A DNA stretch of 10,739 nucleotides from an uncultured Collinsella sp. (lineage in GTDB: Bacteria; Actinomycetota; Coriobacteriia; Coriobacteriales; Coriobacteriaceae), in the NCBI GenBank assembly GCA_902476475.1, contig CABSDO010000074.1, positions 1 through 10,739 of the forward strand, given 5' to 3'. Below, in pieces: positions 1 through 7,728 of this stretch; the first letter of the stretch is position 1; every line of letters starts with the position of its first letter. Under the pieces are notes generated by a model, which had not been told where the DNA came from, made no database searches, and was given only the letters and a program-made list of their open reading frames with translations. The translations under genes were made by a program, and so were the position numbers.

Positions 1-1
1 C

Positions 2-376
2 CCCGTCGACGCGGAGGCGCGCGGCATCAAGAACGGCGACATCGTCTCGATCCACAGCCGCCGCGGCCAGGTATACAGCCGCGCCGACGTGAGCGACCGT
101 ATCAACAAGGGCACGGTCTATATGACCTACCAGTGGTGGATCGGCAAGTGCAACGAGCTGACCATGCACAAGGTCGACCCGGTCTCGCATACGCCCGAGG
201 ACAAGTTCTCCGCCTGCCAGGTCGACGCCATTGCCGACCAGGTCTGGGCAGAGGGCGAGGTCGAGCGTCAGTACACCGAGCTCAAGCAGGCTCTGGTGGA
301 CGCCGCCGCTCCTCAGGACGTTGAGCCCGGCGCCGCCAAGTTCGACGACGAGACGCACGTGAATCAAATCGTGTAG
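2..376 (+). CDS. fdhF: Formate dehydrogenase H-type catalytic subunit, C-terminal end (5' truncated by window)
   Basis: This is the last 124 codons of a molybdopterin-dependent formate dehydrogenase, which oxidises formate to CO2 and passes electrons to the hydrogenase encoded downstream. The open frame enters from the window edge, so the true start lies outside. The visible part is the C-terminal molybdopterin-dinucleotide binding domain: an early NGDIVSIHSRRGQV stretch, then VYMTYQWWIGKCNELT and a KFSACQVDAIADQ segment. From memory these align with E. coli FdhF (TYQWWIGACNELT and EPIADQ-like segments) rather than with respiratory FdnG/FdoG. An acidic tail of about 30 residues ending HVNQIV runs past the point where E. 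coli FdhF stops. The selenocysteine or cysteine active site and the N-terminal Fe-S cluster are not in view, so whether this is a selenoprotein cannot be told. Its position directly before hyfA supports the formate hydrogenlyase role. Confidence 0.88.
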   Translation, partial: PVDAEARGIKNGDIVSIHSRRGQVYSRADVSDRINKGTVYMTYQWWIGKCNELTMHKVDPVSHTPEDKFSACQVDAIADQVWAEGEVERQYTELKQALVDAAAPQDVEPGAAKFDDETHVNQIV

Positions 377-397
377 TCCCGTTCTCGTTGGCTTTTT

Positions 398-440
398 GGG
401 CCGGGCGTCCCGTACGTTCGGGAGCCCGGCCCGTTATTTT
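398..440 (+). terminator. Strong GC-rich hairpin followed by a short T-rich run; possible partial terminator or mRNA processing element
   Basis: A perfect 9-bp arm pair (GGGCCGGGC at 398-406 with GCCCGGCCC at 424-432) continues, after one unpaired G at 407, into a 5-bp pair (TCCCG at 408-412 with CGGGA at 419-423), closing a 6-nt loop at 413-418. It is followed by GTTATTTT at 433-440. The T run is interrupted, which fits a leaky terminator or a stabilising/processing hairpin better than a full stop. The element lies between the fdhF stop and the hyfA ribosome binding site. On the opposite strand the stem is followed by A residues, so it would not terminate in that direction. I see no convincing -35/-10 promoter in the same gap. 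The structure is seen directly; its function is inferred. Confidence 0.5.
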
Positions 441-441
441 G

Positions 442-449
442 AAAGGAAG
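442..449 (+). promoter_or_regulatory. Ribosome binding site that sets the hyfA start
   Basis: AAAGGAAG lies about 7 nt before the ATG at 455. An in-frame GTG at 449 overlaps the end of this site and cannot use it, so ATG 455 is chosen. The resulting N-terminus, MNRF, is also how I recall HyfA and HycB homologues beginning. Confidence 0.7.
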
Positions 450-454
450 TGGGG

Positions 455-1072
455 ATGAACCGCTTCATCGACATCAACCCGGAGAGGTGCATCGGCTGCG
501 GAACATGCCAGTCCGCCTGTGCCGACGCCCACCGGATGCAGGGTCTTCAGGATACGCCGCGTCTGGCGCTCGTGAAGACCGGCGGTATTTCGGCCGCCCT
601 TGCCTGCCACCATTGCGAGGGTGCCCCCTGCGCCGAGGTCTGCCCGGTGAATGCCATCGAGCACGATGGCGATCGCATCCACGTCAAGGAGCAGGAGTGC
701 ATCGGGTGCAGGCTGTGCGCCATCGCGTGCCCCTTCGGAGCCATCCATCCCGATGGCACGTCTATCGCCGGTGTCGCAGGCATGTGCGACCCGACGCCTT
801 CGTATCCTAAGTCCCTGAGCAGCCTGCTTACGTGGGCTCCTGGCCAGTACACCTGCGCTGTCAAGTGCGACCTGTGCGCCTTCGATCCGGACGGCCCGCA
901 TTGTGTGGCGGCGTGCCCCACCAAGGCGCTGACCGTCATGGGCGGCGCGGCCGATCGCGAGCTCGACGAGGCCAAGCGCCTGCGCTCGATCGAAAACGGT
1001 CCGGTCGTCGACGTTACCGCTGTGGCCCAGGGCCTCTCCGAGAAAGCAGAAGGGAGCGTAAACAATGGATAG
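455..1072 (+). CDS. hyfA: Hydrogenase-4 component A, four-cluster [4Fe-4S] electron-transfer subunit
   Basis: HyfA is a soluble, cytoplasmic-face iron-sulfur protein that carries electrons between formate dehydrogenase H and the hydrogenase core. The 205-residue product shows sixteen cysteines in four ferredoxin-type sets: C12/C15/C18/C22, C51/C54/C59/C63, C82/C85/C88/C92 and C138/C141/C150/C154. These predict four [4Fe-4S] clusters, as in E. coli HycB and HyfA, which are of similar length. The stretch PRLALVKT near residue 35 resembles HyfA more than HycB. VKCDLCAFDPDGPHCV and ACPTKAL near the C-terminus are typical of the family. The gene is the first of the hyf run after the hairpin and overlaps hyfB by 8 nt, which suggests translational coupling. 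Start at ATG 455 rather than GTG 449, because of ribosome binding site placement. Confidence 0.93.
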   Translation: MNRFIDINPERCIGCGTCQSACADAHRMQGLQDTPRLALVKTGGISAALACHHCEGAPCAEVCPVNAIEHDGDRIHVKEQECIGCRLCAIACPFGAIHPDGTSIAGVAGMCDPTPSYPKSLSSLLTWAPGQYTCAVKCDLCAFDPDGPHCVAACPTKALTVMGGAADRELDEAKRLRSIENGPVVDVTAVAQGLSEKAEGSVNNG

Positions 1073-3083
1073 CATGACGCTGTTTATCGCATCGCTTGCC
1101 GTCTCGTGCATCGGTGCGCTCGCCTCGGTTCTGCTGATCAAGGCCGATAACGCCGCCAAGACCGCCGGCTGCCTTATCGGCGCCGTCGCCGCGGTGCTTT
1201 CGTTTGTGGCCGGTATCCAGGCCGTGCTGGGCGATGTCACGTCGGTCGACACCATCGTGTTCTTCCCGTTTGCCCATTTCCAGCTGCTGCTCAATCAGCT
1301 GTCCGGCCTGTTCGTGGCGCTCATCTCGGTGCTCGCGTTTGCCGGTTCGATCTACGGTCTCAACTACTTTGATGAGTACCCGGGCAAAAAGGGCCGCGCC
1401 GGCTTCTTCTTTAACACCTTCGTGGCGTCCATGATGCTCGTCATCACCGCCGACAACGTGTTTTGGTTCCTGGTCGCCTTCGAGCTCATGTCGCTGACCT
1501 CGTACTTCCTGGTCGTAATCGAGGAGAATGAGAACTCCATCCATGGCGGTTGGCTCTACTTTGTGATCGCGCACGTGGGCTTTGTGCTCATCATGGCGAG
1601 TTTCCTCACCATGACCAACTTCGCCGGTGGCTCGTTTGCCTTTGCGGATTTCCGCGCCACGCAGTTTAGCCCCGCGGTCGCATCCGTGTGCTTCGTGCTC
1701 GCCTTCTTTGGCTTTGGCGCCAAGGCCGGTATCATTCCGCTGCACGGCTGGCTGCCCAAGGCACATCCCGAGGCGCCGTCCAACGTGTCGGCTCTTATGT
1801 CCGGCGGCATGATCAAGATCGGTATCTTCGGTATCCTCAAGGTTGGTCTCGACCTGCTTTCCGCCTCGGGCGTTCAGGTCTGGTGGGGCCTTATGGTCAT
1901 GGTCTTCGGTGCGATCTCGTCGGTCCTCGGCGTGGCCTTTGCCCTGCAGGAGCATGACATCAAGCGCCTGCTGGCCTATCACTCCGTCGAGAACATCGGC
2001 ATCATTCTGCTCGGCGTCGGCGCCTCCATGGCCGCCATGGCGCTCAACTCTGTCGGCATTGCCGTCCTGGCTCTGATGGCCGCCCTCTATCACACGTTTA
2101 ACCACGCGATGTTTAAGGGCGAGCTGTTCTTGGGCGCCGGTGCGCTGCTGTACTCCACGGGTACGCGCAATATGGAGAAGATGGGCGGTCTGTTCCGTCG
2201 TATGCCGGCAACGGCCATCTGCTTCCTCGTTGGCGCGCTTGCCATCTCGGCCATCCCGCCCTTCAACGGCTTTGTGTCCGAGTGGTTTACCTATCAGTCG
2301 CTGTTTAATGCCGCCATGCAGGGCGACAAGGCCGTCATGATCGTGGCCGTGTTCGCTGCCGTCGCGCTCGCCATTACCGGCGCTCTGGCCGTCACGTGCT
2401 TCGTCAAGGCCTATGGCGTCTCCTTTGCCTCCGCGCCCCGCTCCGAGGCCGCGGCCAATGCCAAGGAGGTTCCCGCCCCCATGGTGTTTGCGCAGGGCCT
2501 GCTCGCGGCCATCTGCGTCGTGCTGGGCATTGGCGCTCCCGTGATCGCGCCCGTGCTGGTCGATGTCGCCGCGTCCGTGCTGCATCCGTACGGTGGCGTG
2601 TTTGCCGCCGAGGGCATGGAGCTCATGAACCAGTACTCCGGCGCTGCCACCTCCACGCCCGCGATTGCCATTGCGCTCGTGGTACTTGTCGGCCTTGCCT
2701 GCGGCTACCGCAAGCTCAAGACCGTCGGTAAAGTGCAGAAGTCCCAGCCGTGGGCATGCGGCTATGCTCCCAACGAGCATATGCCCGTCGTGGCCACGAC
2801 CTTTGCCTCCGAGGTGTCCTGGTTTATGCAGCCGCTCTACACGCTGCGCGACCGCTGCACGGCCGTCTGCTGGTCCATCGCGCACTTCTTCCAGAAGCTC
2901 ACCGGTGTGGCCGAGGCCGTGGAGCCCGTGCCCGACAAGGTTCTCGTCGATGCCCCGCATAAGGGTGTCGAGAAGCTCGCCGACCTCGCGACTAAGCTCG
3001 AGGGCGGCAACTACAGCATCTATATCTGCTATATCGTCGCGGCACTCGTGGTGTTCCTCGTGCTCGCCGTGCAAATGGGTTAA
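1065..3083 (+). CDS. hyfB: Hydrogenase-4 component B, antiporter-like membrane subunit
   Basis: HyfB is a polytopic inner-membrane protein related to complex I NuoL/M/N and Mrp antiporter subunits; it belongs to the membrane arm of the hydrogenase and is thought to take part in ion translocation. At 672 residues it is the length I recall for E. coli HyfB. It is hydrophobic almost throughout. The residues usually assigned to the proton path are present: E140 in FELMSLTSYFLVV, K220 in FGAKAG, H227 in LHGWLPKAHPEAPS, K251 in MIKIG and K351 in FNHAMFKGELFL. A soluble stretch around WACGYAPNEHMP followed by a final membrane segment marks the HyfB/HycC C-terminus. The ATG at 1065 has AAGGGAG upstream and overlaps the end of hyfA by 8 nt; ATG 1074 is a less likely alternative start. 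Confidence 0.94.
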   Translation: MDSMTLFIASLAVSCIGALASVLLIKADNAAKTAGCLIGAVAAVLSFVAGIQAVLGDVTSVDTIVFFPFAHFQLLLNQLSGLFVALISVLAFAGSIYGLNYFDEYPGKKGRAGFFFNTFVASMMLVITADNVFWFLVAFELMSLTSYFLVVIEENENSIHGGWLYFVIAHVGFVLIMASFLTMTNFAGGSFAFADFRATQFSPAVASVCFVLAFFGFGAKAGIIPLHGWLPKAHPEAPSNVSALMSGGMIKIGIFGILKVGLDLLSASGVQVWWGLMVMVFGAISSVLGVAFALQEHDIKRLLAYHSVENIGIILLGVGASMAAMALNSVGIAVLALMAALYHTFNHAMFKGELFLGAGALLYSTGTRNMEKMGGLFRRMPATAICFLVGALAISAIPPFNGFVSEWFTYQSLFNAAMQGDKAVMIVAVFAAVALAITGALAVTCFVKAYGVSFASAPRSEAAANAKEVPAPMVFAQGLLAAICVVLGIGAPVIAPVLVDVAASVLHPYGGVFAAEGMELMNQYSGAATSTPAIAIALVVLVGLACGYRKLKTVGKVQKSQPWACGYAPNEHMPVVATTFASEVSWFMQPLYTLRDRCTAVCWSIAHFFQKLTGVAEAVEPVPDKVLVDAPHKGVEKLADLATKLEGGNYSIYICYIVAALVVFLVLAVQMG

Positions 3084-3095
3084 GGAGGGGAGAGC

Positions 3096-4022
3096 ATGAA
3101 CAACATCGTACTTGCCGTTCTGCAGGGCGTGGTCGTCATGGCCGTCGCACCGTTCTTCTCCGGTCTCGGCCGCGTGATCCGCGCCAAGATGCACAACCGT
3201 CGCGGCCCCAGCATCATGCAGGACTACCGCGACCTGGCCAAGCTCTTTGCGCGCCCCGAGTCCCAGAGCGAGGATGCGAGCTTTGCGCTGCGCATCATGC
3301 CGCCGCTGTTCTTCGCCGTCGCCTTTATGCTCGCGATGGGCCTGCCGCTCTTTACGGCGCAAAGCCCCATCCCGGTCTTTGGTGACGCCATCACCATCAT
3401 GTACAGCCTGGCGCTCGCCCGCTTCTTCTTCGCCCTCTGCGGTGTGGATTCGTCCAACGCCTACGCCGGTATCGGCGGCGTTCGCGAGCTGCTCATGAGC
3501 GTGCTCATCGAGCCGTCCATGCTGCTGGCGCTGTTTGCCGCCGCCCTGGTGTGTGGCTCCACCGACATCGCCACTATGGGTCAGCACATCATGACGGGCG
3601 CCATCGACGCGCCGGTCGCCGTGATCCTCGCCGGCATCGCCTTTGCGATCGCCTGCTACATGGAACTCGGTAAGCTGCCGTTTGACCAGGCCGAGGCCGA
3701 GCAGGAGCTTCAGGAAGGTCCGCTCGCCGAGCTTTCCGGCCCGTCGCTCGCCATGGCCAAGCTCGCCATGTCCATGAAGCAGGTCCTGGTCGTCGCCTGG
3801 TTCTGCGCGATCTTTGTCCCCTGGGGCGAGCCCGCGACCGTGGGCGCCGCTGCTGTTCTGGGCGCAGTCATCTTCCTGGTGAAGTGCCTGATCGACTTTG
3901 TCGTATGCGGCGTGATCGAGAACTCCTGCTCGCGCTCGCGCTTTAAGGTGCTTGGCAATCAGACCTGGGCTGTCGTGGGCATCGCCGTTCTGGCGTTTGT
4001 CTTCGTGGTCGTCGGCGTGTAG
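3096..4022 (+). CDS. hyfC: Hydrogenase-4 component C, NuoH-like membrane subunit
   Basis: HyfC is the membrane subunit homologous to NuoH (ND1) and HycD. It anchors the hydrophilic catalytic arm and links it to the antiporter-like subunits. The 308-residue length is within a few residues of E. coli HycD and HyfC. Family marks are RAKMHNRRGPSIMQDYRDL (about residues 29-47) near the end of the first membrane helix, and ELGKLPFDQAEAEQELQEG (190-208), the conserved acidic loop that faces the peripheral arm. About eight hydrophobic segments can be seen. It follows hyfB by 12 nt and has an excellent TAAGGAGGGG site overlapping the hyfB stop codon. No damaged motif was seen. Confidence 0.93.
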   Translation: MNNIVLAVLQGVVVMAVAPFFSGLGRVIRAKMHNRRGPSIMQDYRDLAKLFARPESQSEDASFALRIMPPLFFAVAFMLAMGLPLFTAQSPIPVFGDAITIMYSLALARFFFALCGVDSSNAYAGIGGVRELLMSVLIEPSMLLALFAAALVCGSTDIATMGQHIMTGAIDAPVAVILAGIAFAIACYMELGKLPFDQAEAEQELQEGPLAELSGPSLAMAKLAMSMKQVLVVAWFCAIFVPWGEPATVGAAAVLGAVIFLVKCLIDFVVCGVIENSCSRSRFKVLGNQTWAVVGIAVLAFVFVVVGV

Positions 4023-4037
4023 GAGAAGGGAGAAACA

Positions 4038-5495
4038 ATGTCATTTGCAGTCAGTCTGTCCCTTCTCGGCTTGGTCGCTATCGCGGCCCCGATGGTGGCC
4101 TCGGTGCTCGTCGCCCTGTTCCCCCGTCCGTACGCCAAGTGGTTCAGCGTTTTGGGTGCCGCCGTCTCGACGGTCTGCACCATCGCCCTCGCCGCGAATT
4201 TCGCTGGCGCCGGCATGCCCGACACGCAGGTCCCCCTGATCTCGTTTGGGCAGACCCTCGTCATGGGATTCACCTTCGATCGCATGAGCACGCTGCTCGC
4301 GCCCGCCTTTGTGGGTATCGGCCTGCTTGTCGTGATCTATTCGATCCCCTATATGAGCGAGAATAACCGTGAGCATCCCGACGCGCCGCGTCGTCGCTTC
4401 TACGCGTACCTCGCGACCTTCATCGGCGCCATGGCCGGCCTCGTGTACAGTTCGACCCTTTTGGGTCAGCTCGTGTTCTTTGAGATCACGGGTGCGTGCT
4501 CTTGGGGCCTCATTAGCTACTACATGACGCCTACGGCCAAGAAGGCCGGCATGAAGGCCTTGATCATCACGCATATCGGCGCGCTCGGCCTGTATCTGGG
4601 CGCCGCCATCGTGTTTGCCCACACCGGCACCTTCGCCATTACCGCGATTGCCGGCCTCGATGCCAAGCTCAAGGCTATCGTCCTTTTGCTCGTGCTGTTT
4701 GCGGCCTGGGCCAAGTCGGCACAGGTTCCCATGTACATGTGGCTGCCTTCGGCCATGGAGGCGCCGACGCCTGTTTCGGCTTACCTGCATGGTGCCTCGA
4801 TGGTCAAGGTCGGCGTGTGCGTGTTCGCGCGTGCACTCGTCTCTGCCGGCGAGATTCCCGAGATCGTGGGCTGGGTCGCCATTATCGACGCCATGGTCAC
4901 CATGCTCTTTGGTTTCCTTATGTACCTGCCGCAACAGGACATGAAGCGCCTGCTGGCCTTCTCCACGATCGCCCAGCTCTCCTATGTGTTCTTTGGTCTG
5001 GGCCTTTCGGTCTTTGGCAGCCAGCTGGCCTTTGATGGCGCCGTGTGCCATATCTTTAACCACGCTTTCGCCAAGACGCTGTTCTTCCTGATCGCCGGTT
5101 CGTTCTCCTTTACGCTCGGCACGCGTATGCTGCCCAAGCTTCGCGGCATCGTAAAGAAGTACCCGATCTCGGGCGTGGGCTTTGGTGTCGCGGCGCTCGC
5201 TATTGCCGGCGTGCCGCCCATGAACACGTTCTTCTCGAAGTTCCAGATCATTGCCGGCGGCTTTTCTGTGGGTGCCGGCAACGTCGCGATCCTGGTGCTC
5301 GTGTGCATCATGGTCGCCGAGACCGTCGCCACCTTCGCCTGGTTCCTCAAGTGGATGGGCTATTGCCTGCCCGGCGAGCCGAGCGACGAGGTCGCTGCGG
5401 GAGCCCCGCTTCCCCGCGCGATGGCGTTTGTGTTCATCGTGCTCATCATCATGGTTGTCGTCAGCGGCCCGCTTTCGGCCAGCTGGATCGGTTAG
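4038..5495 (+). CDS. hyfD: Hydrogenase-4 component D, antiporter-like membrane subunit
   Basis: HyfD is a second NuoL/M/N-type antiporter-like subunit, found in Hyf-type (hydrogenase-4) complexes and absent from the smaller Hyc complex. The 485-residue product is close to E. coli HyfD in length. It shares several near-verbatim blocks recalled from that protein: FIGAMAGLVYSSTLLGQLVF, FEITGACSWGLISYY, AMEAPTPVSAYLH and YGFLMYLPQQDMKRLLA-like segments. Probable proton-path residues are E149 (membrane segment 5), K226 (AWAKSAQ), K257 (SMVKVG) and K346 (NHAFAKTLFF). The gene begins 15 nt after hyfC behind GGAGAAGGGAG. Its presence, with hyfB and hyfF, is what classes this locus as Hyf rather than Hyc. 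Confidence 0.94.
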   Translation: MSFAVSLSLLGLVAIAAPMVASVLVALFPRPYAKWFSVLGAAVSTVCTIALAANFAGAGMPDTQVPLISFGQTLVMGFTFDRMSTLLAPAFVGIGLLVVIYSIPYMSENNREHPDAPRRRFYAYLATFIGAMAGLVYSSTLLGQLVFFEITGACSWGLISYYMTPTAKKAGMKALIITHIGALGLYLGAAIVFAHTGTFAITAIAGLDAKLKAIVLLLVLFAAWAKSAQVPMYMWLPSAMEAPTPVSAYLHGASMVKVGVCVFARALVSAGEIPEIVGWVAIIDAMVTMLFGFLMYLPQQDMKRLLAFSTIAQLSYVFFGLGLSVFGSQLAFDGAVCHIFNHAFAKTLFFLIAGSFSFTLGTRMLPKLRGIVKKYPISGVGFGVAALAIAGVPPMNTFFSKFQIIAGGFSVGAGNVAILVLVCIMVAETVATFAWFLKWMGYCLPGEPSDEVAAGAPLPRAMAFVFIVLIIMVVVSGPLSASWIG

Positions 5496-5508
5496 GAGGT
5501 AGAACGAC

Positions 5509-6162
5509 ATGGGTTATTCGATCGTCAACATCCTTGGCGGCCTTCTGATCGTCACGTCCACCATGGTGGTCGTCTCAAAGAACATCAAGCATGCCATCAG
5601 CTGGTATGCGGTGCAGTCGCTGGTGCTCGTGGGACTGCTCGCCACGCTCGGTGCCACTACCGGTGCGCAGGAGCTGCTTATGTGGGCTGGATCTGCCTTT
5701 ATCACCAAGGTCGTCCTGGTCCCTTATATCCTTAACCGCGCATACAAGAAGATGGGCGAGCCGAGCGACGCATCGCTCAAGGCCGGCCTTAAGCCCGCGT
5801 GGGCCATCTGCATCATCGCCGTCGAGGTCGCGATCTGCTTTGCCGTCGTGACGCAGATCAGCCTGCCCACGGCCGAGGTCGCAACGCCTGCGCTCGCTAT
5901 TAGCTTCGCTCACTTCTTTGTGGGCCTCACCTGCATCATCTCGCAGCGCAACATCATGAAGCAGATCTTTGGATACTGCCTTATGGAAAACGGCAGCCAT
6001 GTGACGCTCGCGCTTTTGGCCCCCACCGCTCCCGAGATCATCGAGATCGGTATCGCCACCGACGCCATCTTTGCCGTCATCATCATGTCCATCGTCGTGC
6101 GTCGCATTTGGGACGACTCCCACTCGCTCGATGCGCGCGACCTGTCCGAGCTGAGGGGGTAG
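5509..6162 (+). CDS. hyfE: Hydrogenase-4 component E, NuoK-like membrane subunit
   Basis: HyfE is a small membrane subunit whose C-terminal half resembles NuoK/MrpC and which joins antiporter-like subunits in the membrane arm. The 217-residue length agrees with the E. coli protein (about 216). Conserved blocks include YAVQSLVLVGLLATL near residue 33, SAFITKVVLVP at 62-72, and SQRNIMKQIFGYCLMENGSH at 145-164. APEIIEIGIATDAIFAVII follows. E160 and E179 lie within predicted membrane segments and are candidates for the acidic residues of the proton channel. The gene sits 13 nt after hyfD; TAGGAGGT, overlapping the hyfD stop codon, supplies its ribosome binding site 8 nt before the ATG. Confidence 0.93.
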   Translation: MGYSIVNILGGLLIVTSTMVVVSKNIKHAISWYAVQSLVLVGLLATLGATTGAQELLMWAGSAFITKVVLVPYILNRAYKKMGEPSDASLKAGLKPAWAICIIAVEVAICFAVVTQISLPTAEVATPALAISFAHFFVGLTCIISQRNIMKQIFGYCLMENGSHVTLALLAPTAPEIIEIGIATDAIFAVIIMSIVVRRIWDDSHSLDARDLSELRG

Positions 6163-6165
6163 TCC

Positions 6166-7725
6166 ATGGAAACGTTGATTCTCGCCCTGCTCGCGACTCC
6201 TTTGGTGTTCTCGCTGGTCATGGCATTTTTGCCCAAGAACACGTCCTATAACGTGTTTGCCGGTCTCAACCTGGTCTCCGTCGCAGCCGTCCTGGTGCTG
6301 TCGATTATGACGGCCGGTGACGTCCTTATGAGCGGCGACACCGCGAGCGCTCTTGGCCTGTGGTTCCACCTCGATTCGCTGGGCGCCATCTTTGTGCTGC
6401 TCATCGGCTTTATCGGTTTTCTTACGGGGCTGTTCTCGCTGCCCTATGTAAAGGCCGATATCGAGGAGGGCTCCATGCCCGCCGAGCGCGCCAAGCAGTA
6501 TTTTGCGCTGTTTAGCCTGTTCGTGTTTACCATGCTGCTCGCGTGCCTGTCCAACAACATGATCCTCACGTGGGCCGCCGTGGAGGCAACCACGCTTTCC
6601 ACCGTGTTCCTCGTGGGTATCTACAAGAACAAGACGGCCCTCGAGGCTTCTTGGAAGTATGCGATGGTCTGCACCGCCGGTGTGGCCTTTGGCCTGTTCG
6701 GTACGCTGCTGATGTACGCCAACGCCGCCGACGTGATTCCCAACGCCCACGAGGCCGCATTCCTGTCGTGCGTGCTGCCGTATGCCGACCAGTTCGACCC
6801 GACGCTCATGCGCCTCGCCTTTGCGTTTATCGTGATCGGCTTTGGCACCAAGGCCGGCCTGTTCCCCATGCACACTTGGCTGCCCGATGCCCACTCCCAG
6901 GCTCCGAGCCCTGTCTCGGCCCTGCTTTCGGGCGTGCTGCTTAAGTGCGCCATGCTTGTGATCATGCGCTTCTACGGCTTTACTATCCAGGCCGTGGGCG
7001 CCGAGTATCCGCAACTTTTGCTGCTGATCGTCGGCACGCTGTCCATTTTGGTGGCGGCACTGTCGATGTTTCGCCAGGACGATCTCAAGCGCCGCTTTGC
7101 GTACTCGTCTGTGGAGAACGTGGGCGTTATCGCCCTGTGCCTGGGTATCGGTGGCCCGCTGGGTATCGCCGCGGCCCTGCTGCACTGCGTGTTCCACGGC
7201 TTTACCAAGACGCTTGCCTTCTGCGTGTCCGGCAACATCCAGCACGCCTTTGGCACGCGTAGCCTGGCCAAGATCCAAGGCGTCGTCGAGGTTGCCCCCG
7301 CAACCGCCGCGCTCGCCATCCTGGCGCTGCTCGGTCTTGGTGCCTTCCCGCCCTTTGGCATGTTTATCTCCGAGTTCCTGACTTTTGTCGCCGGTGTTAC
7401 CGCCGGTCCCATGTGGCTGGTCGTCGTGGTCGCCCTCGGTCTTACCGTGGCCATCTCTGCGCTCACCCGCATCGCACTCAAGTCGGTGTTCGGCCATGCG
7501 CCCCAGGGCATGGGCAAGCATGAGGCCCCGGCGCTCATGCTTATCCCCGAAATCATCCTGGCCGTCATGATCTTGTGGTTTGGCATCGCCACCCCGCTGC
7601 CCCTCGTGCACGGTGTGGAGACCGCGACTGGCATCGTGCTCGAGCAGAGCACCGAGGAACTTCACGCGACGCCGATGTACCGCGCTGTGTTCGGTACCGA
7701 GACCGCTCAGAGCGAGGTGGAGTAA
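6166..7725 (+). CDS. hyfF: Hydrogenase-4 component F, antiporter-like membrane subunit
   Basis: HyfF is the third NuoL/M/N-type subunit of the membrane arm, giving this complex three antiporter-like modules as in E. coli hydrogenase-4 (about 526 residues there, 519 here). Proton-path residues appear intact: E140 in WAAVEATTLSTVFLVG, K229 in FGTKAGLFPMHTWLPDAHS, H236 in the same loop, K260 in GVLLKCAM, and H344/K348 in HCVFHGFTKTLAF. DLKRRFAYSSVENVG near 306-320 is a typical family loop. The gene starts 3 nt after hyfE; its ribosome binding site, GAGGGGG, lies inside the last hyfE codons. It ends 3 nt before hyfG. HyfF versus HyfB or HyfD is assigned from gene order and the PMHTWLPDAHSQAPSPVSAL block. 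Confidence 0.92.
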   Translation: METLILALLATPLVFSLVMAFLPKNTSYNVFAGLNLVSVAAVLVLSIMTAGDVLMSGDTASALGLWFHLDSLGAIFVLLIGFIGFLTGLFSLPYVKADIEEGSMPAERAKQYFALFSLFVFTMLLACLSNNMILTWAAVEATTLSTVFLVGIYKNKTALEASWKYAMVCTAGVAFGLFGTLLMYANAADVIPNAHEAAFLSCVLPYADQFDPTLMRLAFAFIVIGFGTKAGLFPMHTWLPDAHSQAPSPVSALLSGVLLKCAMLVIMRFYGFTIQAVGAEYPQLLLLIVGTLSILVAALSMFRQDDLKRRFAYSSVENVGVIALCLGIGGPLGIAAALLHCVFHGFTKTLAFCVSGNIQHAFGTRSLAKIQGVVEVAPATAALAILALLGLGAFPPFGMFISEFLTFVAGVTAGPMWLVVVVALGLTVAISALTRIALKSVFGHAPQGMGKHEAPALMLIPEIILAVMILWFGIATPLPLVHGVETATGIVLEQSTEELHATPMYRAVFGTETAQSEVE

Positions 7726-7728
7726 CGA

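Noticed and set aside
1014..3587. An 857-codon open frame on the minus strand, antisense to hyfB and part of hyfC
   Set aside because: Same codon-bias shadow; low-complexity H/G/R/E-rich product and no domain.
4041..5510. A 489-codon open frame on the minus strand that almost exactly mirrors hyfD
   Set aside because: Shadow of a gene with near-verbatim HyfD blocks; the antisense product looks like non-coding composition.
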